Of a stretch of 64,000 bases of DNA, positions 1 to 8,034 are shown piece after piece (the stretch's first letter is position 1; each line of letters opens with the position of its first letter). The stretch spans positions 269,001 to 333,000 of the forward strand of contig NZ_JAAMNH020000001.1 of the NCBI RefSeq assembly GCF_011065935.2. Direction: 5' to 3'. The position numbers and the translations under genes were made by a program. Under the pieces are notes generated by a model that ran no database searches, was not told the DNA's origin, and saw nothing but the letters and a program-made list of their open reading frames with translations. This DNA comes from Clostridium estertheticum (GTDB lineage: Bacteria; Bacillota; Clostridia; Clostridiales; Clostridiaceae).

Positions 1-1
1 T

Positions 2-1828
2 ACTGTAGATATACTAGTTAACATGTACCTTCAGGAAGGTAAGCAGGATTTTGTAAGGGATATTATAAGAGTAGGCAATAATTTTAATATACCTTCATTG
101 ATTGAAACGTATTTCCATAACTATATAAAAAATACGAATGATGAGGAATTCCATAAAAATAAGTTTGAGTTTTACAGATTTCTTAACAATGAAGACCGAC
201 TTAATTCTTTATATGATGATTATTTTTTAAGGATTAAGACTGTCATTTCAACTGAATTTGATGTGGATGAAGAGCAACAAAGCTTACAGGAGGCTTGCAT
301 TGGAGTTTTTAAAGATTTTCATGATAAAATAAAAAATAAGGCACTGTTTGAGTTAGTTTCAATTCAACTTAAATCAATTAGAGCAGGTAAATATAAAAGT
401 AAGGACCAAAGAGAAAGCGAAAGAATATTATTTTTCATATTTATATTACTGTTATCAATTATTGACCTGCTATATATACAAATTAAAAGACTAGAAATTG
501 GAATTGTTGGATACGCAAAAAATAGTGAAGATGAGCAGCTTAAACAATTTATATCAAGAGCTTTATCAGTAAACGACATTCCATTTTTACCAAATAACTT
601 AATAGATAATTCTATGAATGGGTATAGTCTTAAAGATGAAAATAACTGCTTAATCCTTAATAAAATTCAATACTATGGAATAGGAAGAGAACTTTTGTTT
701 AACACAACTAAAGTCCTTTCGGTTATGTATAATACAAAGGTAGTTCCTATGCTAATGGCTTCTGCAACTAGCATAGATACCCAAGGTTCAATGTATACAG
801 TTAAGCATAAGGCTAATTTACTGTTAGAGAACAGAAAATCTAGTGATAGTAACTCTAAGAAAGGTAATCCAGGAGTAGTAGTAAAGTGCCACGTTTTTAG
901 AGATGAGAATGGGATATGCACTTTATCTGGTACAGATTTCTCAAATAGAGATAAAAATACTATAAGACTTGGAAAGCAAGTTACAAGTAAGCTATTGATA
1001 GACTTACTAGAAGAAACAAAAGAAAGTGGAAATGGTATATTAATTACGGTGTCTAGTTCGAAATTAGCAACATTATTATATAACACTATTAATATTCCTT
1101 ATATTAATAAAAAAATGCTATGGACGAAATCCTTTGAAGAGAAATTTGACAATTCAATACATATAGACAAATCCAACGTAGAGAGGTCATCAGAATTAGG
1201 TATTGATATACTTATTGCAGTTAATAAATCAATAGCACGGGGATACAATATACTTAAGCTTGATAAAAATATGAAGTATATTGATAAATCTTATTTTCAA
1301 CATATTATAATATTTAATAGATACTTGCCATCTGTTGATGATGATTCAACTACAATATCCTATACTCATGACTATATTACAAGGCAATACTTTAAAAAGG
1401 TAAAAAGTCATGGTAAGGACTTGATTGCTTTGAGACAAAGGATAAATAAAATGCTGTTAAAACTTAAGTTTCAAAATTCTTATAAATCATATGATGATGA
1501 TGTAAAGAGCATGATAGCTGGTAATATGTTTGCAGATTTATCACAGATAAAAGGGAGAGGGCAAAGAGGAGGAACAACATGTTTTATACATTTAGTAGAT
1601 GCTAGTTTCTATCTTGGAACTGCTAGAGCTACAGAAAGGATAAATGTAAGGCAAGTCATTTCTTCAAAGAATAAAGAGTTATCAGATGATTTAATTGAAT
1701 TTGATGATAAGGAATCTATATTCCAGAAATTTATAGATATATTAAATGTAGAAGATATTCTTGTAGATAGACTATTTGATGATATGAAAAATGGGTTTGC
1801 TAATCATACAGTTATTACTCATGATTAA
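2..1828 (+). CDS. helicase-like protein, 3' part only (cut by window edge)
   Basis: The frame is open from the left edge to a TAA at 1828, so the ATG at 23 is probably internal and the N-terminal part lies outside the window. Numbering from that ATG, three segments recall the second half of a superfamily 2 helicase: a SATS tetrapeptide near residues 247-250 (motif III-like), a strand ending in VSSSK near 345, and GRGQRGG near 519, which resembles the arginine-rich motif VI. A hydrophobic helix sits near 137-155. No Walker A motif is visible, as expected if the first half is missing. The gene is followed by a hairpin and lies in an accessory region, so a phage or defence role is possible. The helicase call is an inference from motifs only. 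Confidence 0.5.
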   Translation, partial: TVDILVNMYLQEGKQDFVRDIIRVGNNFNIPSLIETYFHNYIKNTNDEEFHKNKFEFYRFLNNEDRLNSLYDDYFLRIKTVISTEFDVDEEQQSLQEACIGVFKDFHDKIKNKALFELVSIQLKSIRAGKYKSKDQRESERILFFIFILLLSIIDLLYIQIKRLEIGIVGYAKNSEDEQLKQFISRALSVNDIPFLPNNLIDNSMNGYSLKDENNCLILNKIQYYGIGRELLFNTTKVLSVMYNTKVVPMLMASATSIDTQGSMYTVKHKANLLLENRKSSDSNSKKGNPGVVVKCHVFRDENGICTLSGTDFSNRDKNTIRLGKQVTSKLLIDLLEETKESGNGILITVSSSKLATLLYNTINIPYINKKMLWTKSFEEKFDNSIHIDKSNVERSSELGIDILIAVNKSIARGYNILKLDKNMKYIDKSYFQHIIIFNRYLPSVDDDSTTISYTHDYITRQYFKKVKSHGKDLIALRQRINKMLLKLKFQNSYKSYDDDVKSMIAGNMFADLSQIKGRGQRGGTTCFIHLVDASFYLGTARATERINVRQVISSKNKELSDDLIEFDDKESIFQKFIDILNVEDILVDRLFDDMKNGFANHTVITHD

Positions 1829-1882
1829 TATCTGTGTGACTAATATAAAAAGAAATAAGATATAGCTTGATATATAAATAAT

Positions 1883-1928
1883 AGGAACCTCTATTCAAGG
1901 CATATTCGCCTACCCAATAGAGTTTCCT
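1883..1928. terminator. bidirectional hairpin between convergent genes
   Basis: A 13-bp stem (1883-1895 with 1916-1928, one mismatch) encloses an inner AGGC/GCCT stem. It lies between the ends of the helicase-like gene (+) and the next gene (-), where a shared terminator is expected. Confidence 0.6.
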
Positions 1929-2038
1929 TTACTTAATTAAAACCCAACCAAAATAGTTCCAAGTTTGAGACTTAACAATGATAAATTAGAGTGGAATTAT
2001 CCCAATTTGACAGGGTACTAGCAGCAAACATACAGGCT

Positions 2039-2737
2039 TCATATAGAAGAATATATGTAATCAAAGAGGATATCCTGAAATATCTTTGAGTCCTTAATTT
2101 GTTCTACTGCCTCTAAATTATGCTTATCTTTTAACTTTTCTATCGCTTTATTAACTAAGTCCTCACTCAATGTTAAGTCATACCGTTTACTTTTAGAGGA
2201 AGTAAGTTTTAAAACTTCTTGAACAATAGTTGAAGTATCGGGGGTGTATGTTCTCAAAGTCTCCTCAGTTTTGGTGTTGATTTCAGGGGTTAGCCCTACT
2301 AATGATTGCAGTATCTCCGCACTTAATAGTTCCTGTTTCAAAATTCGCTCCGCCAATTCGGATATGTGGTTGTTATATTGGAGAGATTTTAATTCGTCAT
2401 CAGGTACATTAAGTTCAGGAGGGTTTTTTACAACTTCATTTAATTGTATTAAGGTAAGAGGGTCTTCGTTGTTAATTGATGTTAGCCCAGAAGTGCCTAA
2501 GATTTGAGTCTCTTGAGCTACTACGGAGTTCACCCATCTTTTACTTACGTCATCATATTCAATTTCACTTTCTTCTAAGAAAGCTCTTATTTTATCGTTT
2601 GTAAGTCCTTTAACTTTAATTTCTCGGTTTTTGGAAAGCTTTATTATATTAGAGTAGTTTAAATTTTCATTAATTATATTTGGTTGTATCTCTTTTAAAA
2701 AACTAAGCTGGGTAGGATTAATTTTGTTATCAGGCAT
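2039..2737 (-). CDS. hypothetical protein, 232 aa
   Basis: I do not recognise this protein. It begins with ATG preceded by a clear AAGGAG site, so it is probably translated. The sequence is hydrophilic, rich in Lys, Glu, Asn and Leu, and has no signal peptide or membrane segment. Alternating charged and leucine positions in the second half (about residues 115-225) suggest helices. The first 60 residues look like a small helical region, possibly nucleic-acid binding, but no motif supports this. It is convergent with the helicase-like gene, and a 64-nt perfect palindrome lies just upstream of its start. Context suggests an accessory or phage-type gene. Confidence 0.6.
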   Translation of the reverse strand: MPDNKINPTQLSFLKEIQPNIINENLNYSNIIKLSKNREIKVKGLTNDKIRAFLEESEIEYDDVSKRWVNSVVAQETQILGTSGLTSINNEDPLTLIQLNEVVKNPPELNVPDDELKSLQYNNHISELAERILKQELLSAEILQSLVGLTPEINTKTEETLRTYTPDTSTIVQEVLKLTSSKSKRYDLTLSEDLVNKAIEKLKDKHNLEAVEQIKDSKIFQDILFDYIYSSI

Positions 2738-2820
2738 AAATAACTCCTTTATAAATTTCTAAGCATTATATATTTATAAAGAAATATTTGAAAATAGAAC
2801 GAAATTTTAAAAAACACATT

Positions 2821-2884
2821 AATTAATAGTAGGCAAGTCGTTCCATACGGTATGCCGTATGGAACGACTTGCCTACTATTAATT
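2821..2884. repeat. perfect 30-bp inverted repeat with 4-nt TATG loop
   Basis: Arms 2821-2850 and 2855-2884 are exact reverse complements. The hairpin is far longer than a normal terminator stem and has no gene ending next to it: the - strand gene starts at 2737 and the next + strand gene begins at 3345. It could be a terminator left from a lost gene, a mobile-element end or a replication or structural element. Apart from this hairpin and the one at 3034, I see nothing coding in 2738-3344. Confidence 0.85.
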
Positions 2885-3033
2885 TAATATATTTAAATTA
2901 TTTTACTATTTATATTAATAATTTATTTAATTTTTAATAAAATTATATTATACTTTTTTCTTAATTTATAAATTGATTTCTTCAATATTTGTTTATTTTA
3001 ATATCTAAATCTGGTTTACACATAGAGTGCATG

Positions 3034-3080
3034 TGATAATTAAGGGAAGCCCTTTTATTTTGGGTTTCCCTTAATTATCA
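3034..3080. repeat. second orphan hairpin, 19-bp arms
   Basis: Arms 3034-3052 and 3062-3080 pair over 19 positions with a single G-U type mismatch, with a T-rich 9-nt loop. It resembles a terminator but, like its neighbour at 2821, has no adjacent gene end. Confidence 0.7.
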
Positions 3081-3344
3081 TATTATATAAATTGTGACTT
3101 AACCATAACAGAGATTAAGCATATTTGGTACAGTCAATACCATTACGACGCACTTTAAGAAAATTATGTTATACTTCCTTTGCATTGGAGTATCCAAAAG
3201 TTGGAGGTTGATATAATATATAAAGTGGGTTAAAATTACTATGGATTTTCGTTTTTTTTATGCCGTTTTAAAGAAGTAACCCAAATTTTTAAGCGTGTTC
3301 CTAGCACGAGAAACCAAATTTTAAACTAGGAGGGAAAAATAACT

Positions 3345-3572
3345 ATGAATTACAAAATTATCAAAGTAAAATGTAACATAAAAAAAATTTCATTGGCATC
3401 CAGTAGAAGTAGTAAAAAAATTATCCTAAATGATGGGAAAGAATTTTATGTTCCTATAAGCGAAAATTTAGTGTGTGGAGATTTAATTGAAGCCGAACTC
3501 AGATATCAAGGTACCGCGTACAATGGACAGTTAATTATGTTTGCCGAAAACATTAAAAAGGTAAAAGAATAA
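3345..3572 (+). CDS. hypothetical small protein, 75 aa
   Basis: A short gene with a strong AGGAGGG site 9 nt before its ATG and its own downstream hairpin terminator, so it is very likely real. I do not recognise the family. The sequence is basic at the N-terminus, then alternates short beta-like stretches with charged turns, including a central stretch reading YVPISENLVCGDLIEAELRY. This is compatible with a small all-beta, OB-like fold, but no diagnostic motif supports it. There is no signal peptide or membrane helix. It is monocistronic in the accessory part of the window. Confidence 0.65.
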   Translation: MNYKIIKVKCNIKKISLASSRSSKKIILNDGKEFYVPISENLVCGDLIEAELRYQGTAYNGQLIMFAENIKKVKE

Positions 3573-3592
3573 AAGAGTGTGATAAACAGGAA

Positions 3593-3636
3593 ATAGAAAG
3601 GTAGAAATTTTTGAAATTCTTATCTTTCTATTTTTT
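3593..3636 (+). terminator. rho-independent terminator
   Basis: An interrupted stem built around ATAGAAAG/CTTTCTAT is followed by six T. It lies 20 nt after the 75-aa gene. Confidence 0.7.
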
Positions 3637-3789
3637 ATAAAGTATTCATTTCTAATATAACAAAAGCTGCACTAGTAAGTACAGCAATAATTAATAGGAT
3701 TTCATAATCATCTTCACATAAAAACATTTACTGACTTAATCATAATTAAATAAATTTCATTATATCTTAAATAGTATGCATAAGTATGC

Positions 3790-4161
3790 TTAAATTTCAC
3801 CAAAATAATCTCTTAACCTAATCTTTAAAGCTTCTGACATATATAATGCATCTGAAGTGCTGAACAGCTCTAGAGGGCTAAAATCATCATATTCTCTATC
3901 ATTAAAATTATTAAATAAATTAAATGCTAACTTTGTTACTTTTCTACTACTAGAAGTCTGCCAACCTCTATCTAATGCTTCTGGTTCTATGTGCCTACCT
4001 TCAAAATTATATAAGCTATTTATACTTCGCCTAGTATCCTTATTTAAAGCCAACAGATAAAACAAAGATAATCTCTCCACATCATTCACTTCTACATTAT
4101 CACTAGCTATAAACTCTAAAAAGGATTGTTCATGCTCAGTATCTTTAAATCTAATATTCAT
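3790..4161 (-). CDS. DUF6075 family protein, 123 aa
   Basis: The N-terminal stretch (a KDTEHEQSFLEF-type start, then DVERLSLFYLLALN) and the C-terminal part (KLAFNLFN, SPLELFSTSD, ALKIRLRDYFG) match my memory of DUF6075, a small soluble family common in clostridial genomes and mobile elements. Its function is unknown. The ATG has an AGAGAGG site upstream. It is a single-gene unit pointing the same way as the HTH pair at 4316-4962 but separated from it by about 150 bp. There is no signal peptide or membrane segment. Family assignment is from recall, not a search. Confidence 0.7.
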   Translation of the reverse strand: MNIRFKDTEHEQSFLEFIASDNVEVNDVERLSLFYLLALNKDTRRSINSLYNFEGRHIEPEALDRGWQTSSSRKVTKLAFNLFNNFNDREYDDFSPLELFSTSDALYMSEALKIRLRDYFGEI

Positions 4162-4294
4162 TTTTATAACCTCTCTTATTTAATAATTTCTATAATGTTA
4201 TGTTGCCACAGTTGTGTTTATGTAATATTTACATAAAATATATAGAATAGTGTGCCATAAAGAGCTGTAAGGACAGCCTCGAAGCTCAAAGAGC

Positions 4295-4318
4295 TAATTA
4301 AAAATATGTTTTTAATTA
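4295..4318 (-). terminator. AT-only hairpin at end of HTH pair
   Basis: A perfect 10-bp A/T stem with a TATG loop overlaps the stop codon of the - strand gene ending at 4316. It is low in GC, so termination strength is doubtful. Confidence 0.4.
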
Positions 4319-4618
4319 TACTAAATCTTTAAATATTTGAGGTAGGACCTTTCTATTTAGTAAATTTATTCTAAATTGTTTTGGTGTAGTCATATTATTG
4401 AAAAACTTAAGGATATTGAAATATGGGTCGGAGATTGCAATCCATACCACATCTAGTGGGTAGTTTAAAATATATAATTTTTCTTTAAGTCTAAAATCAT
4501 CATCTGGTTTATTAATGCCCTCGTAAAGTGTATTGGAATAAATAAGATAGCTCTTCCCTTCAACATTTATTTTGATTTTTTTATGGGTATTTTGTAATGC
4601 CAGTATATATTTACTCAT
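4316..4618 (-). CDS. hypothetical 100-aa partner of HTH gene
   Basis: Not recognised. Its ATG overlaps the last 4 bases of the upstream HTH gene, so the two are translationally coupled. The protein is soluble, with an N-terminal beta-rich half and a C-terminal half that is helical and basic. No catalytic motif is evident. A small regulator-like HTH gene followed at 4-bp overlap by a small unknown gene is an arrangement often seen in toxin-antitoxin modules, but here it is equally compatible with two phage-type accessory genes. Function is left open. Confidence 0.6.
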   Translation of the reverse strand: MSKYILALQNTHKKIKINVEGKSYLIYSNTLYEGINKPDDDFRLKEKLYILNYPLDVVWIAISDPYFNILKFFNNMTTPKQFRINLLNRKVLPQIFKDLV

Positions 4619-4962
4619 TTAATTACCTCCTTTAATTTTATGAATTGATATCGTGATGGATATGAAAGCTTTCTTTCCCAATCGCCTATATCAACTGGAC
4701 TTATCTTTAAAATCTTAGCGGCTTTCTTTTGGGTAATTTTTTTGTTTTGTCTCCAATCAAGTATTTTTGTAGAGTAATCAGAAAAGATAAATGAATAGTA
4801 GTCGTCATAGAATATTGAAGGGGATAGGTTGGAGTTAGTACATATAGATTCTAATATTTCAGGTCTTAAAAAAATATCGTCCAAAGATTCTAGAGTGCAG
4901 CTATTACAAACCAGCTCTATAGTATCGTTAATCTTGTCTTGCTCTATTTTGTTTTCAACCAT
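4615..4962 (-). CDS. helix-turn-helix protein, 115 aa
   Basis: Residues 68-105 carry an Xre/Cro-like helix-turn-helix: a WRQ.KKITQKKAAKIL first and second helix, then KISPVDIGDWERK as turn and recognition helix. The first 60 residues are acidic, with two cysteines (CNSC), and have no known fold that I recognise. The ATG lacks a good ribosome site, since the preceding bases are pyrimidine-rich. This could mean a rearranged 5' end next to the truncated guanylyltransferase, or a leaderless transcript. It is coupled to the 100-aa gene downstream. Likely DNA-binding and perhaps autoregulatory. Confidence 0.65.
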   Translation of the reverse strand: MVENKIEQDKINDTIELVCNSCTLESLDDIFLRPEILESICTNSNLSPSIFYDDYYSFIFSDYSTKILDWRQNKKITQKKAAKILKISPVDIGDWERKLSYPSRYQFIKLKEVIK

Positions 4963-5043
4963 TTTAGGAACATAAATTGAGGTGAAGACATGCTTTAGAT
5001 ATGATTTTTCAACAAAAAATTCGTAAGAATTGGTTAATGCACT

Positions 5044-5520
5044 TTGGTACAGAGAGCAGATGTGTTCTTGCGAGAGATGGAGAAGTACTTACCTAAGATG
5101 TATAAGCGATTAATGATGGTATATCAAGCAATAGATACTGATGAAGAAAGTGAAGTGATAAAAGAACAATACAATGAAATAGATGGAATATCAGTGGATT
5201 TTGGTATAATGCAAAAAACTAGAAAGGCTTTTGTTATAAAATGTGAGTTTGTATGGGATGACATAGGGACATTTGCAGCACTTTCAAGATTCTTAAGCAA
5301 TTTACGGGGCAACAATGTTTTGGGTAATACATTTATGGAAGAAAGCCAAAATTGCTCAGTATTTGGTAAAGATAGATTGATAATTGGGTTTGGTATAAAG
5401 GATCTCATAATTGTAGATGCAGGAGATGTTATATTGGTAATGGATAAAAATAAGGATCAAGAGATCAAGCATCTGGTTAATGAACTTAAGGAGTATGAAG
5501 TAACGGAAAAATATATATAA
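5044..5520 (+). pseudogene. manC: mannose-1-phosphate guanylyltransferase, 5'-truncated
   Basis: The 158-residue frame matches only the C-terminal part of a sugar-1-phosphate guanylyltransferase: ADVFLREMEKYLPKMYK, then the WDDIGTFAAL segment conserved near the active site, then the C-terminal beta helix-like part with IVDAGDVILV. The nucleotide-binding N-terminus with its GGxGxRLWPLS-type loop is absent. The only start is a TTG at 5044 without a ribosome site. The full enzyme makes GDP-mannose from GTP and mannose-1-phosphate, and this remnant cannot. The break lies between 4963 and 5044, where the accessory genes begin, which suggests that their arrival or a deletion removed the 5' half. 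The original terminator remains at 5533. Confidence 0.85.
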
Positions 5521-5532
5521 TCTAATAATAAG

Positions 5533-5575
5533 AAATAATTCCATCACATATAATGTGGTGGAATTATTTAGTTGT
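5533..5575 (+). terminator. terminator of truncated manC
   Basis: 17-bp arms (5533-5549 and 5553-5569) with one wobble pair begin 12 nt after the stop codon. The T-rich right arm runs into TTTAGTTG. Confidence 0.75.
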
Positions 5576-5607
5576 TATAAGTATTACAGGAATGTTTGTA
5601 AATAATG

Positions 5608-5636
5608 TTGACATTTATGCATTTCTTTTGTATAAT
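5608..5636 (+). promoter_or_regulatory. consensus sigma-A promoter of tRNA-Pro
   Basis: TTGACA (5608-5613), a 17-nt spacer and TATAAT (5631-5636) form a perfect consensus 12 nt before the mature tRNA start. Confidence 0.9.
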
Positions 5637-5648
5637 TAAAATTGTCTT

Positions 5649-5724
5649 CGGGGTGTAGCGCAGCTGGGAGCGCGCGTGGTTTGGGACCATGAGGTCGCAG
5701 GTTCAATCCCTGTCACCCCGACCA
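5649..5724 (+). tRNA. tRNA-Pro (UGG)
   Basis: A 76-nt cloverleaf with encoded CCA. The acceptor stem is CGGGGTG/CACCCCG. The anticodon stem CGTGG/CCATG holds the loop TTTGGGA with anticodon TGG, and the T loop reads GTTCAATCC. It has its own promoter and terminator. I found no duplicated 3' end nearby, so no integration event at this tRNA is visible. Confidence 0.95.
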
Positions 5725-5727
5725 AAA

Positions 5728-5758
5728 AAAGAGTTGTCTTATGATAACTCTTTTTTTT
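5728..5758 (+). terminator. terminator after tRNA-Pro
   Basis: An 8-bp stem GAGTTGTC/GATAACTC with a TTAT loop is followed by eight T, directly after the CCA end. Confidence 0.85.
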
Positions 5759-5763
5759 ATGTA

Positions 5764-6296
5764 TTATATTTTTAAAGCTTTATTCTGAATTGTAATATAC
5801 TCGTCCAACTCTTCAAGAGATCTTGTTATAAATTCATAGATAACATATTGTGGATCAATTAAATTAATAAGTTTTTTCACATCTACATCACTAAAGGGTT
5901 TATGCATGTCTATCTTCATTATATGAAAAAGTACATTTTTTTTCATTTCATTTAATGGTAATTTGCTTTTGTGATTTACTTCTATTTGCTCTTTTACATA
6001 CTTACCTGATAAGGAACAGTTAAGGTGTATACCTCTAGCATAAATCCTTTATTAGAGTACTGAACCTTTTTTAATAATTGAAGTAGCATATCTTTGCTCA
6101 TGATCTCCTCATCAGTATATGTGAAACCATAGGTGTATGAATGCTCCACTTGCACATGCTCACATGAAAAACCACATATTCAGCTCCAATTTTATCCTAT
6201 ATTATGTTTTCCTAAAAAATTTGTTATTTTTGAGCTATTGCCATGAAATCTGTCCGTATCACATTTGTAGGTTGAAAGATTTATAAGTTTTAGCAA
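5764..6296 (-). pseudogene. sugar-phosphate isomerase-like TIM-barrel protein, decayed
   Basis: Pieces of one protein are spread over several frames. A TTG start at 6296 with a GGGAGG site opens a frame reading KCDTDRFHGNSSKITNFLGK up to a stop near 6200. A second frame reads KIGAEYVVFHVS. A third reads HVQVEHSYTYGFTYTDEEIM and runs to a stop at 5994. The last frame gives RGIHLNCSLSGKYVKEQIEV and continues to 5764. Order and wording match xylose-isomerase-like TIM-barrel proteins (sugar phosphate isomerase/epimerase or AP endonuclease 2 superfamily), which are much longer, so internal deletions are likely as well as frameshifts. The family is recalled, and the enzyme's substrate is not inferable. 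Confidence 0.65.
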
Positions 6297-6559
6297 TTAG
6301 CACACCTCCCTTTTATTCTTAATTCAAATCCTAATTCCATCTATAGATACTTTTAAAATAGTATATCATATATTTTGAAAATTGTTGTTTTATTAGAAAT
6401 ACATGATGATTTTAATTTGATTGTAAATGCTAATTTCCTCATTATAACAATTTACATAAATACACGAAATACACACAATGTTGACACGGTGCTGACATGA
6501 TAAGTGGATAATATGTAAAGTATACAAACAATAAAATTTATAAATGAGGAGAGATTAAA

Positions 6560-7807
6560 ATGAAAAGTATATCTTTAAAAACAAAAATAGTAACAGGATT
6601 AATAACAGGAGGCATGCTTTTATCCTCTGTTAGTTTAGCTTTTGCAACAACTACTAAACCAGAAAGTGTTAATGGAAAGGCACCTTTTAAAAATGAATTT
6701 AAACAACCCAAAGATGAACTAGAAGCTACACTTAAATTAGGTGTTAGTTCAAACATAATTACACAGGCAGAAAGCGATAAAATTTTAGCATATGAAAATA
6801 GCAAAGTTAAAACTAAAGATAGCAAAAAAATGAATAAGGGAGAAAAACCAGATTTGTTTAAAGAATTAGTCAGTAGCGGTATATTGACACAGGCAAAGGC
6901 AGACGCTCTAAAATCTAGTGAACGAATTCAAAGAGATGCTAAAAGACAACAGGAGTTAGGAGCAAATTTAGCAAAGCTTGTAACTGATAAGACTATAACT
7001 CAGGATCAATCAGATAAAATTAAAGCTGCCATAGTTAAAGAAGAAGCTTTAAAGAAAGCAGATTTTGAAAAGACTAAAGCTATGACTCAGGAGGAGCGCA
7101 AAGCATATATGGATGCGAGCAAGGCGAGTCATGTTAATCCACTAAAAGCTCTTGTGGATAGTAAAGTTATAACGGAGGCTCAAGCTGACAAAATAGGCTT
7201 TGGTGGTCCTGGTAAATTTAATGGGAAGGCACCTTTTGAAAAGGAATTTAAACAATCAAAAGCTGAACTAGCATCCACACTTAAGGTAGCTGTTACTTCA
7301 AACATTATTACACAGGCTGAAAGCGATAAAATTTTAGCCTATGAAAACAGCAAAATTAAAACTAAAGGTAACAAAGAAGTGAATAAAACAGAAAAACCTG
7401 ATTTGTTTAAAGAATTAGTCAGTAGCGGTATATTGACACAGGCAAAGGCTGATGCTTTAAAATCTAGTGAGCAAATTCAAAGAGATGCTAAAAGAGAACA
7501 GGCTTTAGAAACCAGTTTAGCAAAGCTTGTAGCTGATAAGACTATAACTCAAGATCAATCAGATAAAATTAAGGCTGCCATGATTAAAGAAGAAGCTTTA
7601 ATGAAAGCAGATTTAGAAAAGACTAAAGCTATGACTCAGGAAGAACGCATTGCATATATGGAGGCAAACAAGGGGAGTCATATTAATCCACTAAAAGCGC
7701 TTGTAGATAGTGGAATTATAACTCAGGCCCAAGCTGAAAAAGTAGGACCTGGTAGCCATGGTGGACCTGGCGAAGGCAGACATATGTCAGGGTTTAAGGG
7801 TAAATAA
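6560..7807 (+). CDS. secreted protein with 183-residue tandem duplication
   Basis: Residues 1-29 form a signal peptide (basic start, hydrophobic core, SLAFA end). The mature protein consists of two copies of about 183 residues (38-220 and 221-403; DNA period 549 bp from 6671 to 7220). Each copy begins NGKAPF and contains short helical hairpins of the kind LVDSGIITQAQADKI, which resemble SHOCT-like repeats. A glycine-rich tail ends the protein. Lys and Glu are abundant, and there is no anchor motif. The ribosome site is GAGGAGAG 7 nt before ATG. A TTGACA hexamer lies at 6481, but no well-spaced -10 box is clear. Function unknown; probably an exported, helical, surface or extracellular protein. 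Confidence 0.8.
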   Translation: MKSISLKTKIVTGLITGGMLLSSVSLAFATTTKPESVNGKAPFKNEFKQPKDELEATLKLGVSSNIITQAESDKILAYENSKVKTKDSKKMNKGEKPDLFKELVSSGILTQAKADALKSSERIQRDAKRQQELGANLAKLVTDKTITQDQSDKIKAAIVKEEALKKADFEKTKAMTQEERKAYMDASKASHVNPLKALVDSKVITEAQADKIGFGGPGKFNGKAPFEKEFKQSKAELASTLKVAVTSNIITQAESDKILAYENSKIKTKGNKEVNKTEKPDLFKELVSSGILTQAKADALKSSEQIQRDAKREQALETSLAKLVADKTITQDQSDKIKAAMIKEEALMKADLEKTKAMTQEERIAYMEANKGSHINPLKALVDSGIITQAQAEKVGPGSHGGPGEGRHMSGFKGK

Positions 7808-7848
7808 TTTTTTGTAAAAATTAAATTATAGCTGAAATATAAATAGAG

Positions 7849-7883
7849 GGAGCATGCTAGGGATAAACCTATCATGCTCCTTT
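7849..7883 (+). terminator. rho-independent terminator
   Basis: A 13-bp stem GGAGCATG-C-TAGG with one mismatch is followed by a short T run, 41 nt after the secreted-protein gene. Confidence 0.75.
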
Positions 7884-8034
7884 GCAATTTTAATATTTAT
7901 AATAATTAAATTGAAAATTTAGGTAAGACCACACCCTGTGCAATATAACGACATTTTAATAAATATATAGTATACTTAAAAGAGGTTAGATTTGAGTAAA
8001 TTAAAGAATACAATAAGTTAGAGAGTGTGATATC

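Noticed and set aside
23..25. ATG at 23 as start of the helicase-like gene
   Set aside because: The frame is open back to the window edge and no ribosome site precedes this ATG.
3635..3727. 30-codon - strand frame with a hydrophobic C-terminal half (MFLCEDDYEILLIIAVL start)
   Set aside because: It has only a weak ribosome site and its end overlaps the terminator of the 75-aa gene. A membrane microprotein is possible but unsupported.
5649..5724. tRNA-Pro as attachment site of the accessory block
   Set aside because: No repeat of the tRNA 3' end was found on the left side, and the block border lies inside manC, before the tRNA.
6481..6512. Sigma-A promoter for the duplicated secreted protein
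   Set aside because: TTGACA is present, but the best -10-like hexamer (GATAAT at 6507) is 20 nt away.
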